From NCBI GenBank assembly GCA_014762585.1, contig JABURN010000238.1, positions 1 through 7,181 of the forward strand: a stretch of DNA of 7,181 nucleotides. Reading direction: 5' to 3'. The position numbers and the translations under genes were made by a program. The stretch comes from Methylophaga sp. (GTDB taxonomy: Bacteria > Pseudomonadota > Gammaproteobacteria > Nitrosococcales > Methylophagaceae). Of the stretch, positions 6,235 to 7,181 are shown one piece after another (within the stretch, counting starts at the first letter, position 1; every line of letters begins with the position of its first letter). Below the pieces are notes generated by a model. It did not search any database. It saw nothing but the letters and a program-made list of their open reading frames with translations, and was not told the DNA's origin.

Positions 6235-6606
6235 CAGTTAAAAGATGATGATTCGATAAATGAAAACTGATGCAGACATCAAAGCGTATTCATGTCTGCT
6301 AATGAGTTGAGGTTTTCTAAAGATGGGAAAAATACCAGCGTCAGAGTAAATCCATTTCTGACTGTCAATGATAATTTTTCAGCTGAGAAAGCAGTTATCT
6401 CTCACATGAGAATAACGCGACTACTGTCTTATCATGTAGCAGAAAGTCTGGCCAATGGCGCTTTGAAAATTATTTTGAGTGAGTACGAGCCGCGCCCTGT
6501 TCCTGTTCATATTGTCCACAGAGAAGGCCGTTATTCTTCGGCCAGAACAAGAACATTAATCGACTGGATGGTAGAACACCTCAGGGCACAGCCCTCCCTG
6601 AATTAA
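6211..6606 (+). pseudogene. Remnant of a LysR-type transcriptional regulator (C-terminal effector-domain fragment)
   Basis: The frame from 6292 to the TAA at 6604-6606 encodes about 104 residues that match the last third of the LysR effector-binding domain: SVRVNPFLTVND, ITRLLSYHVAESLANG, LSEYEPRPVPVHIVHREGR and a final helix (TLIDWMVEHLR). LysR regulators are about 300 residues, and the DNA-binding helix-turn-helix is absent. In the same frame upstream, 6211-6291 encodes [14 protein letters not shown], a stop (TGA 6268-6270), then CRHQSVF, which fits the family region Y-x-x-x-(H/G)...DL-x-x-H. This indicates an in-frame stop inside homologous sequence, with another stop at 6205-6207. Further upstream the DNA is yqhA. 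The conserved glycines before ITRLL are replaced by SHMR, also suggesting decay. The ATG at 6292 has no good ribosome site, so a functional small protein is unlikely though not excluded. Confidence 0.8.
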
Positions 6607-6611
6607 TGGTT

Positions 6612-6641
6612 GATGCCCGTTGCGCTGAGTCAACGGGCATC
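6612..6641. terminator. Perfect 11-pair hairpin between the LysR remnant and the small exported-protein gene
   Basis: GATGCCCGTTG (6612-6622) and CAACGGGCATC (6631-6641) pair perfectly around an 8-base loop. The hairpin lies 5 bases after the stop of the LysR remnant and 7 bases beyond the stop of the minus-strand gene, so it probably serves as a shared terminator of the convergent pair. Neither side has a clean T tract, so its strength is uncertain. Confidence 0.6.
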
Positions 6642-6648
6642 CGGCTTA

Positions 6649-6960
6649 CTAGTTGTAATAGTTAAATAAATGTAATGAAGAGTTCGCCATCACCGCTTGT
6701 TTAGCCGGTTTCTCTTCATCAAGTTCAACAGGACGTGGGGCTTTTGCCGCATCAATGTACTGATAGATATGCTGCGCCGATGAGAGCACACGCTGATTAT
6801 TGTCCTGGCTCAACGCCTCATGCGCCACCACTTGTTGTTTCGCTTGCAAATCCAGATTCACATTGAGATGTTCCGGTGGAAACGTTTCAGCAACAGACAA
6901 GCCTGAAGCGCTGATCGTTAAAGCGAAAATGACTGAGTTAAGTTTTTGATAGTTGTGCAT
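6649..6960 (-). CDS. Small exported protein of unknown function
   Basis: This is a 103-residue protein whose ATG at 6960-6958 is preceded by GAGGA (6971-6967) 6 bases away, a strong ribosome site. The N-terminal 24 residues form a signal peptide: basic start with K6, hydrophobic VIFALTI, and cleavage expected after LSVA. The mature part is about 79 residues, hydrophilic and Gln/Ala/Asn-rich, with a proline-rich acidic stretch (APRPVELDEEKPAK), ending in SSLHLFNYYN. It has no Cys, no lipobox and no motif I recognise. A periplasmic location is the most that can be said. No neighbour shares its transcript within the window, and the 11-pair hairpin closes it. Confidence 0.75.
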   Translation of the reverse strand: MHNYQKLNSVIFALTISASGLSVAETFPPEHLNVNLDLQAKQQVVAHEALSQDNNQRVLSSAQHIYQYIDAAKAPRPVELDEEKPAKQAVMANSSLHLFNYYN

Positions 6961-6980
6961 AATAAATCCTCAATAGGTTG

Positions 6981-7021
6981 CACTGCCCAATGCAGTGATG
7001 CCATGTTAAGTGGATTCACTT
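6981..7021. repeat. Two adjacent small dyads in the 5' leader of the small exported-protein gene
   Basis: CACTGC (6981-6986) pairs with GCAGTG (6992-6997) around CCAAT, and AAGTG (7008-7012) pairs with CACTT (7017-7021) around GATT. CACTGC/GCAGTG and AAGTG/CACTT share the CACT/AGTG core, so the four arms could also pair alternatively. The first dyad ends 10 bases upstream of the ribosome site. They could be operators or a leader RNA structure; nothing here matches a riboswitch I know. Confidence 0.35.
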
Positions 7022-7136
7022 CCTGCCGGATGTCCAAAAGTAAAGAGGATGTGTCCATTCATCCATACCTTTTACCTCAGGCTGCGGAGAGTAGGTAAGG
7101 AATAATTAATCGTTAGTAATAAATAAAGGGTCTTAG

Positions 7137-7170
7137 GAAGTTAAGCATCTTTTGATAGGTGCTAAACTTC
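7137..7170. repeat. Imperfect inverted repeat at the right edge
   Basis: GAAGTTAAGCA (7137-7147) and TGCTAAACTTC (7160-7170) are inverted copies with one mismatched position, separated by 12 bases. No coding sequence covers it. On either strand the T-rich tail needed for an intrinsic terminator is weak. The rest of the segment 6961-7181 shows no gene; it is AT-rich from about 7100 and may hold the promoter of the minus-strand gene, but I find no convincing hexamer pair. Confidence 0.45.
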
Positions 7171-7181
7171 TGAAATGGTTA

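Noticed and set aside
6267..6282. FNR-like pattern CTGAT-N6-ATCAA upstream of yqhA
   Set aside because: The half-sites are 6 rather than 4 bases apart and one carries a mismatch, so it should not bind an FNR dimer.
7028..7065. Repeated GGATG/CATCC words (GGATGTCC, GGATGTGTCC, CATTCATCC)
   Set aside because: The arms are only five bases when perfect and no consistent spacing or structure emerges.

Overview
The window looks like chromosomal DNA of a gammaproteobacterium of moderate GC. Two proteins resemble enterobacterial families closely enough to name from memory: the YhhJ ABC permease and the YqhA/UPF0114 membrane protein. A perfect FNR/Anr operator also points to a facultative or microaerobic proteobacterium. 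I cannot assign a genus. There are no tRNA or rRNA genes, no CRISPR array, no transposase and no phage gene.

Layout, left to right. (1) Positions 1-935 hold the C-terminal part of a YhhJ-type ABC-2 permease, cut by the window edge. (2) An AT-rich gap carries a PmrA/QseB-like direct-repeat box. After it comes a small secreted protein (1075-1458), extremely rich in Gln, Glu, Lys and Arg, ending in a WWQFW aromatic cluster. (3) A perfect FNR box (1474-1489) lies upstream of an 841-residue outer-membrane protein (1608-4133). This protein appears to join three beta-barrel units in one chain: one large BBP2-like porin barrel and two related OmpA-like small barrels. (4) An intergenic region with two hairpins leads to a 429-residue secreted protein (4262-5551) with a His/Asp/Gly-rich N terminus and three Asp-rich calcium-loop-like motifs, closed by a strong terminator hairpin. 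(5) On the minus strand, yqhA (5674-6165) has a plausible promoter that sits inside the decayed remnant of a LysR-type regulator (6211-6606, plus strand). (6) The right end has a minus-strand gene for a 103-residue exported protein of unknown function (6649-6960) and a non-coding segment with several inverted repeats.

How the parts may work together (inference): the three same-strand genes from 1075 to 5551 all encode exported proteins and form a cell-envelope block: a hydrophilic, probably periplasmic peptide, a multi-barrel outer-membrane protein and a secreted, probably calcium-binding protein. The FNR box suggests that at least the barrel gene responds to oxygen. BBP2-type barrels often occur near exopolysaccharide genes, but no polysaccharide synthesis or export gene is visible here, so that role is unproven. 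The most distinctive item is the triple-barrel architecture under a perfect FNR site, next to an uncharacterised secreted calcium-loop protein.
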